In this document: positions 1 through 5,359 of the stretch, piece after piece
Numbering within the stretch: position 1 is the stretch's first letter
Layout of the letters: every line of letters starts with the position of its first letter
Assembly (NCBI GenBank): GCA_049276515.1
Contig: JBASWO010000139.1
Coordinates: forward strand, 1 to 6,935
Origin: JAATFY01 sp049276515
Lineage (GTDB): Bacteria; Pseudomonadota; Alphaproteobacteria; UBA9219
Reading direction: 5' to 3'
Length of the DNA: 6,935 nt
Translations under genes and position numbers: made by a program
The notes under the pieces: model-generated
Databases searched by the model: none
Told to the model about the DNA's origin: nothing
Seen by the model: only the letters and a program-made list of their open reading frames with translations

Positions 1-1904
1 CTCTTACACTCACCATTAAAGAGCACAATCCCCCACGTACGCGTCAATTACCCTATCGCATTGTTGGTGTTGATAGCGACAATGAAACGCAAGTTGTGAT
101 TAATTACTTCAATGCCAAAGGCGACTATCTAACTAAGCTTTATCCCGTTAAACAAAAAGTGGTCGTGAGTGGTTTACTAGAGCGTTATAAAAATAACTGG
201 AGCATGAGCCATCCTGATTATGTTCTGCCTCTCGAACGTATTTCAGAAATACCACGCTTTGAGCCCGTCTATCCACTCACCGAGGGCTTAAGCAGCAAAA
301 TGCTACGCAAGACTGTTGAGCAAGCCATTGAGAAAATTATTGATCTTCCTGAATGGAATGATCCTCATTTAAGTGCGCGTGAGAAATGGCCAGCTTGGAA
401 AGATGCCCTTCTCACACTGCATAATCCGCAAGCACCTTTGGATGATCTTAGCCAAGCCAAATTACCAGCAAGACGACGGTTAGCTTATGATGAATTACTC
501 GCCGATCAATTAGCGTTGGCCGTTATTCGCCAGCATCAACGTGAGAGCAAGGGGCGCGCTATGCCTGGCACGCGCAAACTTCAAGATAAACTCACATCAA
601 ACTTGCCGTTTAAACTGACGACGGGGCAATTACAAGCTATCGGAGATATTAGTGGTGATATGGCAGCCGCTAAGCGCATGTCACGTTTACTGCAGGGCGA
701 TGTTGGCTCCGGCAAAACAATTGTAGCGCTTATGGCCATGTTGCAAGCCGTGGAATCTGGCATGCAAGCCGCGCTCATGGCACCAACTGAAATTCTAGCT
801 AAGCAACATCACGCAAAGCTCAATCAATTTCTTAAACCACTTGGTTTAGAGGTTGGCCTGTTGGTTGGCAGAAGCCGTGGCGGTGGCCGGCAGGCGACGC
901 TTGATGGCCTCGCTGACGGCTCCATCAAAATGATTGTCGGCACACACGCGCTTTTTCAAGATGATGTAACATTTAAGGACCTCGGCTTAGCTGTCGTTGA
1001 TGAACAACATCGTTTTGGTGTTAGCCAACGCCTGCAATTGTCCGACAAAGGTCGTGGCGTTGATATTCTTGTCATGACGGCAACACCTATTCCACGAACA
1101 CTCACACTCACGGCCTATGGGGATATGGATGTATCACGCCTTCCCGATAAACCTGCCGGCCGTCAATCCATCGATACGCGGCTGATTGATATGGGCCGAC
1201 TTGATGAAGTGATTGATGGCGTTAAGCGTCAAATTGCTAAAGGCACACAAGTCTACTGGGTTTGCCCTTTGGTTGAGGAGTCTGAGACCAGCGATCTCGC
1301 AGCTGTCACGGCTCGCGCTGGATTATTATCGCGCAAATTGGGAGCTGAAAATGTAGGGCTCGTTCATGGACAGATGCCAACCGATGCCAAAGATAAAGTG
1401 ATGGCCGCATTTGCAGCAGGTAGTATTAAAGTGTTGGTTGCAACGACGGTCATTGAAGTGGGCGTCGATGTCCCCAATGCCACATTGATGGTGGTTGAAC
1501 ATGCCGAGCGCTTTGGCCTTGCCCAGCTTCATCAATTACGCGGCCGTGTAGGCCGTAGTTCCGAAAAATCCAATTGTCTTTTCATGTATCAAGCCCCTTT
1601 GGGTGAAATGGCTAAAGCACGCCTCAAAATGCTGCGCGAAACTGAAGATGGTTTTCGGATTTCTGAAGAAGATTTACGTCTACGCGGCCCTGGGGAAATG
1701 CTCGGCAAAAAACAAAGTGGTCTGCCAGAGTTTCGCCTTGCCGATCTTGCACACCATCAAGATTTACTCGATATTGCTCATGATGATGCAAAACTCATCC
1801 TCAGTCGGGATCCCAAACTCGAATCTGAGCGCGGACAGGCTTTACGAGTACTTCTCTATCTCTTTGAGCGCGATGCGGCTGTACCCCTATTGCGAGCAGG
1901 CTAG
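1..1904 (+). CDS. recG: ATP-dependent DNA helicase RecG, 5' end outside window
   Basis: RecG is a superfamily 2 double-stranded DNA translocase that remodels stalled replication forks and branched recombination intermediates in the cytoplasm. The reading frame is open from base 3 with no stop, and the bases before the GTG at 96 already encode wedge/OB-domain sequence (PYRIVGVDSDNETQVVINYF-like, continuing NAKGDYL), so the true start lies upstream of the window. About 634 codons are visible against roughly 690-700 for the family. Helicase motifs in order: Walker A GDVGSGKT (696-719), DEQH box followed by RFGV (999-1010), TATP (1077-1088), the motif V region TTVIEVGVDVPNA (about 1443-1481) and QLRGRVGR (1533-1556). 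The RecG-specific C-terminal region with EEDLRLRGPGE and QSGLPEFRLADL (about 1665-1750) is intact. Nothing is broken. The last codon and stop interlock with the convergent binding-protein gene. Identification is firm; only the N-terminus is unseen. Confidence 0.97.
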   Translation, partial: LTLTIKEHNPPRTRQLPYRIVGVDSDNETQVVINYFNAKGDYLTKLYPVKQKVVVSGLLERYKNNWSMSHPDYVLPLERISEIPRFEPVYPLTEGLSSKMLRKTVEQAIEKIIDLPEWNDPHLSAREKWPAWKDALLTLHNPQAPLDDLSQAKLPARRRLAYDELLADQLALAVIRQHQRESKGRAMPGTRKLQDKLTSNLPFKLTTGQLQAIGDISGDMAAAKRMSRLLQGDVGSGKTIVALMAMLQAVESGMQAALMAPTEILAKQHHAKLNQFLKPLGLEVGLLVGRSRGGGRQATLDGLADGSIKMIVGTHALFQDDVTFKDLGLAVVDEQHRFGVSQRLQLSDKGRGVDILVMTATPIPRTLTLTAYGDMDVSRLPDKPAGRQSIDTRLIDMGRLDEVIDGVKRQIAKGTQVYWVCPLVEESETSDLAAVTARAGLLSRKLGAENVGLVHGQMPTDAKDKVMAAFAAGSIKVLVATTVIEVGVDVPNATLMVVEHAERFGLAQLHQLRGRVGRSSEKSNCLFMYQAPLGEMAKARLKMLRETEDGFRISEEDLRLRGPGEMLGKKQSGLPEFRLADLAHHQDLLDIAHDDAKLILSRDPKLESERGQALRVLLYLFERDAAVPLLRAG

Positions 1905-3010
1905 TAGGCAACAGCCCCCGTCACCTTGAGCTTGCCATCAATCCATTGATATGTGGCAAAAGCGGGCTTAACACGCTCACCATATTGATCAAATTTTAAA
2001 TCACCCAAAACAGTTGAGAATTTCTTCTCACGCAAAATCTTGGCTACTTTAGCAGTTTCAAAACTATTCGCCGATTTGACGGCATCGGCATAAGCCTGAA
2101 AAGCCGCATAGGTAAGAATGGTCGTCGTCTCAACAGGCCAGCCTTTTGCCTGCAAGGTTGTTGCCAATTTTTCCAAAACTGGATTTTGTGGCGCGCGTGC
2201 ATAGTCAATGGCAACGATTTTCTTTGTATCAGCATCACCAATAATTTTTAGAAAATCTGGTGAATTTAAAGTGTCCCAACCGTAATAATAAACATCGAGC
2301 TTCTTATCGGCCATTTGTCGCGCCAGAAGTCCCGCCTCAACTGTATAGCACGAACAAATAACAACTTGGGGCTGTGCGGTTTTTAACTTATCGATGACGG
2401 TTGAGAAATCCTTATCACCACCACGCATATCTTCTATTGCCACGACCTTATTACCAGTTGTGGCGAGCAAGGCCTGCAAATCATTTGACAATTCTTTGGT
2501 TACGGCAGGTTGATCTGTGACAATAGCAACATTTGCCTTAGGATTATTTTTTTCTATGTACCGAGCAATAACTTCAGCGAAAGTACGTGATGAGGTGCTT
2601 ACCCGGAAAGCGCCCACAAAACCTTGATGCGTGTAATTGTTCAACAATCCACCAACATCGATTTGCAGAATATTTTCTTCATTATAAACGCTAGAAGCCG
2701 CCATCGAAGGGCCAGCACACCAGTGCCCAAAGACAACAGACGTTTTTTCACCGACCATTTTATTAGCGACGTTACGGGCTTGTTTTGGATCGCATCCATC
2801 ATCACCCGAAACAACGGTAATTTGTTTGCCCAGTAAGCCACCCTGTTTATTAATGTCCTCAGCCGCGATTTCCGCGCCATGCTGGATTTGTTCGCCAAAG
2901 GCTGCCAAGCCCCCGGTGATTGGCCCCGCAACACCAACCTTAACATTTTGGGCAAAACAATTTGTGGAGAGCGCCACAAAGCAAACCAGACCACCAAGCA
3001 ATAAGCGCAT
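1901..3010 (-). CDS. ABC transporter substrate-binding protein, LivJ/LivK (branched-chain amino acid) family
   Basis: This is a periplasmic ligand-capture protein of the Leu/Ile/Val-binding family (369 aa, usual length), which would deliver a small amino-acid-like or amide ligand to an inner-membrane ABC permease. Residues 1-20 form a Sec signal peptide (basic start, LLLGGLVCFVAL core, cleavage likely after NCFA). The mature start VKVGVAGPITGG and the EDINKQGGLLGK and CDPKQA blocks are family hallmarks. Cys73 and Cys98 are 25 apart and match the disulfide of E. coli LivJ (mature 53 and 78). Residues around the ligand pocket differ from LivJ: Ala instead of Ser after Cys98, VGG in place of SPGA, and Asp instead of Glu in the YYGWD segment. 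The ligand should therefore not be assumed to be leucine. A GAGGGA ribosome site (3014-3019) precedes the ATG with short spacing. No permease or ATPase gene is in view, so it is an orphan here. It is divergent from purC and overlaps recG tail to tail by four bases. Confidence 0.93.
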   Translation of the reverse strand: MRLLLGGLVCFVALSTNCFAQNVKVGVAGPITGGLAAFGEQIQHGAEIAAEDINKQGGLLGKQITVVSGDDGCDPKQARNVANKMVGEKTSVVFGHWCAGPSMAASSVYNEENILQIDVGGLLNNYTHQGFVGAFRVSTSSRTFAEVIARYIEKNNPKANVAIVTDQPAVTKELSNDLQALLATTGNKVVAIEDMRGGDKDFSTVIDKLKTAQPQVVICSCYTVEAGLLARQMADKKLDVYYYGWDTLNSPDFLKIIGDADTKKIVAIDYARAPQNPVLEKLATTLQAKGWPVETTTILTYAAFQAYADAVKSANSFETAKVAKILREKKFSTVLGDLKFDQYGERVKPAFATYQWIDGKLKVTGAVAY

Positions 3011-3077
3011 ATGTCCCTCGTAGTGATAAAAACTTGTAAAACCTAGTCATTTAAAGCGATTCTGACCATAGCAGCCA

Positions 3078-3106
3078 TTGTTTTACCCCCTTGCTCTTGC
3101 TATATC
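3078..3106 (+). promoter_or_regulatory. Predicted sigma70-type promoter for the purC operon
   Basis: A TTGTTT -35 element (3078-3083) and a TATATC -10 element (3101-3106) are separated by 17 bases. TG at 3098-3099 one base before the -10 makes it an extended -10 (TGC-TATATC). Transcription would start near 3113 and leave a leader of about 45 bases before purC. It lies in the only sizeable gap between genes, between divergent transcription units. The call rests on motif match and position only. Confidence 0.5.
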
Positions 3107-3157
3107 AGTGACAGCGTTCCACCCTAAGAGTCGGGCGCAAGATTAACGGTTAACCCA

Positions 3158-3937
3158 ATGAATTTTCGTATGAACAGACGTCGCCGCCTTTATGAAGGCA
3201 AAGCCAAGGTTTTATTTGAAGGGCCTGAGCCCGGCACTTTAGTGCAATATTTCAAAGATGATGCCACAGCTTTCAATAATCAGAAAAAAGGCACCATCAC
3301 TGGCAAAGGTGTTTTGAACAACCGCATCTCTGAATATCTTATGACCAAGCTTGGCGAGATTGGTGTTCCCACCCATTTTATGCGTCGCCTCAATATGCGC
3401 GAACAGTTAGTGCGCAAGGTCGAGATCATTCCCATCGAAGTCGTTGTACGCAACATCGTTGCAGGTTCACTTGCCAAACGCCTCGGCATTGAAGAAGGCA
3501 CTGTTCTACCGCGCTCGATAGTCGAATTTTACTACAAGAAAGATGAGCTCGGCGATCCTATGGTCTCCGATGAACACATCACAGCTTTTGGTTGGGCAAG
3601 TCCGCTTGAACTTGAAGAAATGATGTCTCTTGCTTTACGCATCAATGATTATCTTTCGGGTCTGTTCCTTGGCATTGGCCTGCGCCTCGTTGACTTCAAA
3701 CTGGAATTTGGTCGTCTCTGGGATGGCGAAGATATGCGCATCATCCTTGCAGATGAGATCAGCCCCGATGGCTGCCGCCTCTGGGATGTGCGCACCAATG
3801 AGAAAATGGATAAAGATCGTTTCCGCCAAGATCTCGGTAAGGTTGAAGAAGCCTACCAAGAAGTTGCCAAACGCCTCGGTATATTGCCTGAAGGCATTCA
3901 CGAAGCTCACCACGAACCTAAGGAAGACGAGCAATGA
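3158..3937 (+). CDS. purC: Phosphoribosylaminoimidazole-succinocarboxamide synthase (SAICAR synthetase)
   Basis: PurC catalyses the ATP-dependent ligation of aspartate to CAIR to give SAICAR in de novo purine synthesis (cytoplasm). The product shows LYEGKAK (residues 11-17), the first family signature IPIEVVVRNIVAGS (91-104) and the second, LVDFKLEFG (177-185), plus ADEISPDGCRLWD and MDKDRF near the C-terminus. All are intact. The coordinates give the longest ATG reading (259 aa). The conserved alphaproteobacterial N-terminus (MNRRRR-IYEGKAK) instead matches the second ATG at 3170, giving 255 aa, nearer the usual length. Neither start has a clear Shine-Dalgarno sequence, so the start is open between 3158 and 3170. 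The C-terminal tail rich in His and Glu is variable in this family. The stop overlaps the purS start as ATGA (3934-3937). It is the first gene of the six-gene run. Confidence 0.96.
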   Translation: MNFRMNRRRRLYEGKAKVLFEGPEPGTLVQYFKDDATAFNNQKKGTITGKGVLNNRISEYLMTKLGEIGVPTHFMRRLNMREQLVRKVEIIPIEVVVRNIVAGSLAKRLGIEEGTVLPRSIVEFYYKKDELGDPMVSDEHITAFGWASPLELEEMMSLALRINDYLSGLFLGIGLRLVDFKLEFGRLWDGEDMRIILADEISPDGCRLWDVRTNEKMDKDRFRQDLGKVEEAYQEVAKRLGILPEGIHEAHHEPKEDEQ

Positions 3938-4173
3938 AAGTCCGCGTTGATGTAATGTTGAAAGAAGGCGTCCTTGATCCTCAAGGCAAAGCTATTGGTC
4001 ATGCCCTTTCAAACCTTGGCTTTAATGGCGTACAAGAAGTCCGTGCCGGCAAGGTCATTGAGCTGGATTTACAGGAAACAAATGCCGAAAAAGCTAAGGA
4101 AGCCGCCAAAAATATGGCTGAAAAGCTACTCGCTAACCAGGTTATTGAGGACTACCGCGTAAGTGTGCTGTGA
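3934..4173 (+). CDS. purS: Phosphoribosylformylglycinamidine synthase subunit PurS
   Basis: PurS is the small (79 aa, typical) structural subunit of the three-part FGAM synthetase PurS-PurQ-PurL. It bridges the glutaminase PurQ and the synthetase PurL so that ammonia passes between them. Recognisable blocks are MKVRVDVMLKEGVLDPQGKA, the HALSNLGF helix with V-REVRAGKVIEL-like strand, and the closing NQVIEDYRVSV. The start at 3934 overlaps the purC stop by four bases and has an AGGA ribosome site at 3921-3924, so coupled translation is expected. It ends in two consecutive in-frame stops (TGA TAG, 4171-4176). The usual downstream partners purQ and purL are absent; the next gene is an unrelated lipoprotein. 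The assignment is secure from length, sequence and position after purC. Confidence 0.95.
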   Translation: MKVRVDVMLKEGVLDPQGKAIGHALSNLGFNGVQEVRAGKVIELDLQETNAEKAKEAAKNMAEKLLANQVIEDYRVSVL

Positions 4174-4205
4174 TAGCGTAACGAATCTTTTTTAGTACCA
4201 GGCTC

Positions 4206-4604
4206 ATGACACCCACCACCCGCCTTCATCGTCTCTCTGCTTTTACCGCTCTTGCCCTCATGGCTCTGGCGCTCTCGGCTTGCGCAGATTGCTGGCCTTG
4301 CACAGATTGGGATTCAACAGCCTCATCAAGTAGCAGTGGCACCATCATCAGCCCGTCATATTCAAAATCCTATATCCAGTTGGCCCCTCTTGCACCGCCG
4401 CCTGTGCAATATGAAGAGTTAGCTGATCTTGAAAACCCACGCACCACGATCTGGCGTCCTGGCTATTGGCGCTATAGTGGCGGCGACTATTCTTGGGTCA
4501 GCGCTGAAGTCATTGACCGCCCCTCACCAACAGCAGTCTGGTCACCCGATCATTGGGTCGAGCACACCTATGGTTGGGGTTTCGTTCCGGGCTATTGGCA
4601 GTAA
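4206..4604 (+). CDS. WXXGXW-repeat lipoprotein
   Basis: This is a 132-residue predicted envelope lipoprotein of unknown function. The N-terminus is a lipoprotein signal peptide (basic start to Arg9, hydrophobic LALMALAL) with lipobox LSAC at 23-26, so Cys26 would be acylated. Position 27 is Ala, so export to the outer membrane is the likelier fate if the E. coli +2 rule applies. Three more features follow. Two further cysteines (Cys29, Cys32) form a C-x2-C-x2-C pattern with Cys26. Next comes a Ser-rich and Pro-rich linker (about 38-67). The C-terminal domain then has three aromatic repeats of W-x-x-G-x-W type: WRPGYW (83-88), WSPDHW (112-117) and FVPGYW (126-131). This resembles the Pfam WXXGXW repeat family, whose role is not known. 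The ATG has only a weak AGG at 4200-4202. It starts 32 bases after purS and ends 12 bases before the next gene, so it probably shares the purC transcript. Confidence 0.85.
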   Translation: MTPTTRLHRLSAFTALALMALALSACADCWPCTDWDSTASSSSSGTIISPSYSKSYIQLAPLAPPPVQYEELADLENPRTTIWRPGYWRYSGGDYSWVSAEVIDRPSPTAVWSPDHWVEHTYGWGFVPGYWQ

Positions 4605-4642
4605 CGGACCCGTTCCGTGCCGAGCAAGCGCCCATCACGGAA
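4604..4642 (+). promoter_or_regulatory. Two mutually exclusive hairpins over the arfA-like start codon
   Basis: The bases TCCGT at 4614-4618 can pair upstream with ACGGA (4604-4608; 5-base stem, 5-base loop). Alternatively, within TTCCGTG (4613-4619), they can pair downstream with CACGGAA (4636-4642; 7-base perfect stem, 16-base loop). Both structures bury the GTG start at 4617-4619. The first also covers the only SD-like GGA (4606-4608) and begins at the last base of the lipoprotein stop codon. A ribosome finishing the lipoprotein would melt the first stem and could open the start. The pairing is visible in the sequence; the regulatory role is inferred and the stems are short. Confidence 0.35.
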
Positions 4643-4766
4643 AGCAAAAAAACGAAACGGCATAGCCGCAATCCTACCGCTCTTTAAACCTAAGAAGGTT
4701 GAAGCTCGTAAAGGCACCAAAGCCTACAGTCGTAAAAAACTGTCCAAACTTATGGACGTCGAATGA
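4617..4766 (+). CDS. Small basic protein resembling alternative ribosome-rescue factor ArfA
   Basis: This 49-codon gene has a GTG start. The product is very basic (N-terminal KRPSRKAKKR) and has the core PLFKPKKVEARKG followed by TKAYSRKK. Aligned by eye with E. coli ArfA from memory, it runs without gaps from PLF to the RK of SYMRK: both have LF, then KG nine and ten residues after the Phe, a Tyr four residues later, then x-R-K. The preceding NGIAAIL parallels ArfA's NAIEALL with two residues missing. ArfA binds the empty mRNA channel of stalled ribosomes and recruits RF2 for release when trans-translation fails. Evidence that this is a gene: the frame closes at TGA 4764-4766 as an ATGA overlap with yceI, and it fills an otherwise unexplained 158-base gap. 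The lipoprotein TAA (4602-4604) is in the same frame, so the start must be later, and GTG 4617 is the only candidate before the conserved core. The SD is weak (GGA 4606-4608). No strong hairpin of the kind that truncates E. coli arfA mRNA is evident. The gene call is fairly sure; the ArfA assignment is moderate. Confidence 0.68.
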   Translation: MPSKRPSRKAKKRNGIAAILPLFKPKKVEARKGTKAYSRKKLSKLMDVE

Positions 4767-5359
4767 AAAAAACCCTTCTTCTCCTAACCATGCTTCTCTG
4801 CGTCACACCTCTTCGTGCTGCTGATAATTCTGAAACCTATTATGTCCCCGCTCCTCAACTCAATGCAGCCCTGCAAATCATGGATATGGGCTTTTCTCAT
4901 ATTTTTGCCCTGTTCAGGAACGCCACAGGCAGTTTTAGCTTTGATGATACGAACAAAAGCATCAGCAATTTACGGATCGCTTTGGATATGACGAGCTTGA
5001 TTGCAAACAGCAATGAGAACCAACGTGACCTTGCTACTATGTTTGGTGTTTTCCAGTTTCCTGAATTGCGCATTTCTGCGCCCGATAGCGTAACCTTCAC
5101 GAACAATAAAGCGCAGATAAAAGCGACCCTCTCTTTGCATGGCGTCAGCAAACCCATAACTTTTGATGCCGTCCTCAATAAGGCTGGCAAAACTGCGCGG
5201 GCTGGCGGTCTCTGGTCCAGTGAAGGTGAGGCTGTTGGCATTTCACTGCGTGGCGTTATTAAGCGCAGTGACTTTGGATTAGCTGAAAACGCAGAAGCCC
5301 AACCCCGTTTTGGTGACAATCTCAATCTGTCGCTGGAACTTTTGGCTATAAAACAGTGA
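4763..5359 (+). CDS. YceI-family secreted protein (predicted periplasmic lipocalin-like)
   Basis: This is a 198-residue predicted periplasmic protein of the YceI family. Family members form a beta-barrel that binds isoprenoid-like lipids, although physiological roles are mostly unsettled. Residues 1-20 are a Sec signal peptide (MKKTLLLLTMLLCV core, cleavage near LRAA). Family marks are MGFSHIFALFRNATGSFSFD (residues 42-61), the LRIALDMTSLIANSNENQRD stretch, FQFPELRISA, the central strand LHGVSKPITFDAVL and the closing RSDFGL. Length fits the family. The ATG overlaps the TGA of the ArfA-like gene (ATGA, 4763-4766), and its stop overlaps the deacetylase start (GTGA, 5356-5359), so it is coupled on both sides. 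There is no strong ribosome site of its own beyond GGA at 4754-4756. No cytochrome b561 partner, a common companion of yceI genes, is in the window. The Cys at 13 is within the signal core and lacks a lipobox, so it is not called a lipoprotein. Confidence 0.9.
   Translation: MKKTLLLLTMLLCVTPLRAADNSETYYVPAPQLNAALQIMDMGFSHIFALFRNATGSFSFDDTNKSISNLRIALDMTSLIANSNENQRDLATMFGVFQFPELRISAPDSVTFTNNKAQIKATLSLHGVSKPITFDAVLNKAGKTARAGGLWSSEGEAVGISLRGVIKRSDFGLAENAEAQPRFGDNLNLSLELLAIKQ

Noticed and set aside
96..98. GTG as the start of recG
   Set aside because: The frame is open to the window edge, and the upstream codons read as RecG wedge-domain sequence, so this GTG is an internal Val codon.
1877..1916. 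GGCTGT/ACAGCC pairing spanning the recG and binding-protein stops
   Set aside because: It is a 6-base stem with a long, largely unpaired interior and no T tract; it is unlikely to terminate transcription.
2951..2959. Cys18 of the binding protein as a lipobox cysteine
   Set aside because: The preceding residues (S-T-N) do not fit a lipobox, and a signal peptidase I site after NCFA fits better.
2641..2997. 118-codon minus-strand ORF in another frame of the binding-protein gene
   Set aside because: It overlaps the signal peptide and N-terminal domain of a clear LivJ-type protein, and its translation is not recognisable.
3143..3154. TTAACGGTTAAC as a CtrA binding site
   Set aside because: The two TTAA halves are separated by 3 bases, whereas the CtrA consensus has a 7-base gap.
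4188..4193. Run of six T after purS as an intrinsic terminator
   Set aside because: No stable GC-rich hairpin precedes it, and the following genes are closely packed on the same strand.
4429..4665. 78-codon plus-strand ORF across the end of the lipoprotein gene and into the ArfA-like gene
   Set aside because: It is out of frame with both recognisable products and has no motif of its own.
4897..5325. 142-codon minus-strand ORF opposite yceI
   Set aside because: It lies entirely over a well-recognised YceI gene, its product has no recognisable domain, and it has no supporting context; it is a shadow.
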